Below, one piece after another: positions 49,906 through 50,758 of a stretch of 50,758 nucleotides of DNA. Below the pieces are notes generated by a model. It was not told where the DNA came from and searched no databases. It saw only the letters and a program-made list of their open reading frames with translations. The position numbers and the translations under genes were made by a program. Source of the stretch: Anaerolineae bacterium (GTDB lineage: Bacteria; Chloroflexota; Anaerolineae; JAFGEY01); assembly GCA_016929775.1 (NCBI GenBank), contig JAFGIE010000069.1:1-50758 (forward strand). Reading direction: 5' to 3'. The first letter of the stretch is position 1, and every line of letters begins with the position of its first letter.

Positions 49906-50588
49906 GGGTGAGCGTACTTGAGCGCGTACAGCTCGCTGTCGTACGGCGCCCGGCGCCCAGGGCAGTGCACGCGCGCACACAGCTGGCAGCTCTCAAAGCT
50001 CTCCACCGTCGGGAAACGGATCCCAGAGATCGATTTGGCGGGCGTCATCAGCATGCTGTCCGTGAGCGTCACGCCGATCGCCTCGCGCACGTTGCCCAAG
50101 CTCGCAAATAGGGCCCGCTGCTCGCTCAAAGGCCACTCACTCAACGACCCTGGCGCCATCGTCGCCGTCTTGCCAGGTTGGTGGCGCTCGACGAGCGCGC
50201 GGTGGAGCGCCCGAGACGCGGAGCGGAGCGCGCTCTCCTGGATTGCGTCCGCCCAGTACCGGTGCAGCAGGTCGTCGAGCCCCTGCGCCCAGCGCTCGAT
50301 CTCGGCGCCACACGTCGCAACATAGAGAAAGACCCGATGCACTTCTGCCAGGTTCACGGTCAGGATACGGCTCCGGAAGGTCGTGCCATCGACCACGACA
50401 TAGTCGTCTCCGCGCTCGTCGATGAACCCGAGCCTGTACAGCGCCTTGGGGCGCGCCACTGCCTCGGCGCCCGCGACCAGGCGATCGAACTCGTGCGCAT
50501 GTTCGCTGTCTGCGGCGATGCGCAACCGCTGCGCAAGCGCCGCACGGTCCGCCCGGAATGGGATGTCGTCAATGATCACACTGTCCAT
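49902..50588 (-). CDS. B12-dependent methionine synthase activation-domain protein
   Basis: 228 residues from ATG 50588 (AAGGA 6 nt upstream). In MetH the C-terminal activation domain binds S-adenosylmethionine and helps re-methylate oxidised cobalamin; here it is a separate protein. Supporting blocks: FLYVATCGAEIERW, YWADAIQESALRSASRALH, and the SAM-site region SMLMTPAKSISGIRFPT, followed by FESCQLCARVHCPGRRAPYD. That closing block holds a Cys cluster (CxxC, then C) not typical of MetH and common in the stand-alone relatives of anaerobes. The last gene of the window runs towards it on the same strand, 100 bp upstream. Confidence 0.85.
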   Translation of the reverse strand: MDSVIIDDIPFRADRAALAQRLRIAADSEHAHEFDRLVAGAEAVARPKALYRLGFIDERGDDYVVVDGTTFRSRILTVNLAEVHRVFLYVATCGAEIERWAQGLDDLLHRYWADAIQESALRSASRALHRALVERHQPGKTATMAPGSLSEWPLSEQRALFASLGNVREAIGVTLTDSMLMTPAKSISGIRFPTVESFESCQLCARVHCPGRRAPYDSELYALKYAHP

Positions 50589-50628
50589 GGTGCGTCCTTG
50601 GCCTACGTTTCGTGGGTATAGGGCGAGC

Positions 50629-50657
50629 AGTATAGCATATGTCACCGGGGCGCACAA
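50629..50657 (-). promoter_or_regulatory. Promoter of the methionine synthase activation-domain gene
   Basis: Minus-strand TTGTGC (50657-50652), 17 bp, TATACT (50634-50629), about 35 nt before ATG 50588. Confidence 0.75.
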
Positions 50658-50687
50658 GCTACGGATGCGCAGAGAGGGCAATCGCAT

Positions 50688-50758
50688 TTAAATGCTGCAG
50701 AGGACCTGAGCGAGGTAGTCCTCGTCCCAACCTGCTTTGAGGCGCTTGCCCCGGATAC
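50688..50758 (-). CDS. C-terminal end of a protein, rest beyond the window
   Basis: The minus-strand frame entering from the right edge gives 22 residues ending KAGWDEDYLAQVLCSI before TAA (50690-50688). It has normal residue mix and an open frame to the edge, with the next gene's promoter just after it. Too short to name. Confidence 0.4.
   Translation of the reverse strand, partial: IRGKRLKAGWDEDYLAQVLCSI

Overview
The window (about 51 kb, clearly GC-rich) comes from a free-living heterotrophic bacterium. The most likely group is Chloroflexota (Anaerolineae-like). This is inference from the mix of genes: many glycoside hydrolases, two lipoprotein-dependent ABC importers, tandem DUF4230 proteins, a GT39 membrane glycosyltransferase with a C-terminal beta-rich domain, a GerW/YtfJ homologue, a bacterial RIO kinase and CIRCE control of groESL. 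I see no rRNA, CRISPR array, phage or insertion sequence. Despite the GC content, promoters are easy to read: many intergenic regions carry a TTGAC[AG]/TATAAT-like pair with a 17-bp spacer, and the list places about twenty of them.

Layout. 1-3492 (minus): sugar isomerase/epimerase, GH3 glycosidase and a PAP2 phosphatase cut by the left edge. 3646-9744: recJ, then a minus-strand block of UvrD-type helicase, an aldo/keto-reductase-like protein and an AddB/Cas4-like Fe-S nuclease. 9865-13457: TPR membrane protein, then groES-groEL with two CIRCE-like operators and a strong terminator. 13491-17022 (minus): two DUF4230 proteins and a GT39 glycosyltransferase. 17063-21777 (plus): a small membrane protein, a GerW-like protein, a LarA-family racemase/epimerase and a GH38 alpha-mannosidase. 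21801-22185: tRNA-Ser(UGA), tRNA-Ser(GCU), tRNA-Arg(ACG) and a terminator. 22301-29910 (plus): sugar isomerase, HpcH/HpaI aldolase, GH99-like lipoprotein, peptide/oligosaccharide ABC importer (binding protein plus two permeases, no ATPase) and an aspartylglucosaminidase-type hydrolase. 29928-31034 (minus): lipid kinase. 31079-39883 (plus): malQ, M55 D-aminopeptidase, a complete BMP-type nucleoside-like ABC importer and a saccharopine-dehydrogenase-like enzyme. 39980-43216: GH20 hexosaminidase and a divergent Gfo/Idh/MocA oxidoreductase. 43325-46707 (minus): small membrane protein, RIO kinase with an unusual leader, PfkB sugar kinase. 46745-49905 (plus): zinc alcohol dehydrogenase, MFS transporter and RluA-type pseudouridine synthase, chained by four-base overlaps. 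49902-50758 (minus): B12-dependent methionine synthase activation domain protein and the C-terminus of a further gene.

Two themes stand out. First, GH38, GH99-like, GH20, GH3, an aspartylglucosaminidase and a peptide-type importer are what would be needed to take apart high-mannose N-glycopeptides. A LarA-family epimerase and an HpcH aldolase could deal with derived sugar acids. Second, the RIO kinase gene sits behind a leader of about 440 nt. It has a near-consensus promoter, a 24-codon ORF with a strong ribosome binding site, two near-identical GC hairpins each followed by a U-tract, and a second ORF overlapping the kinase start. This looks like an undescribed attenuation switch.
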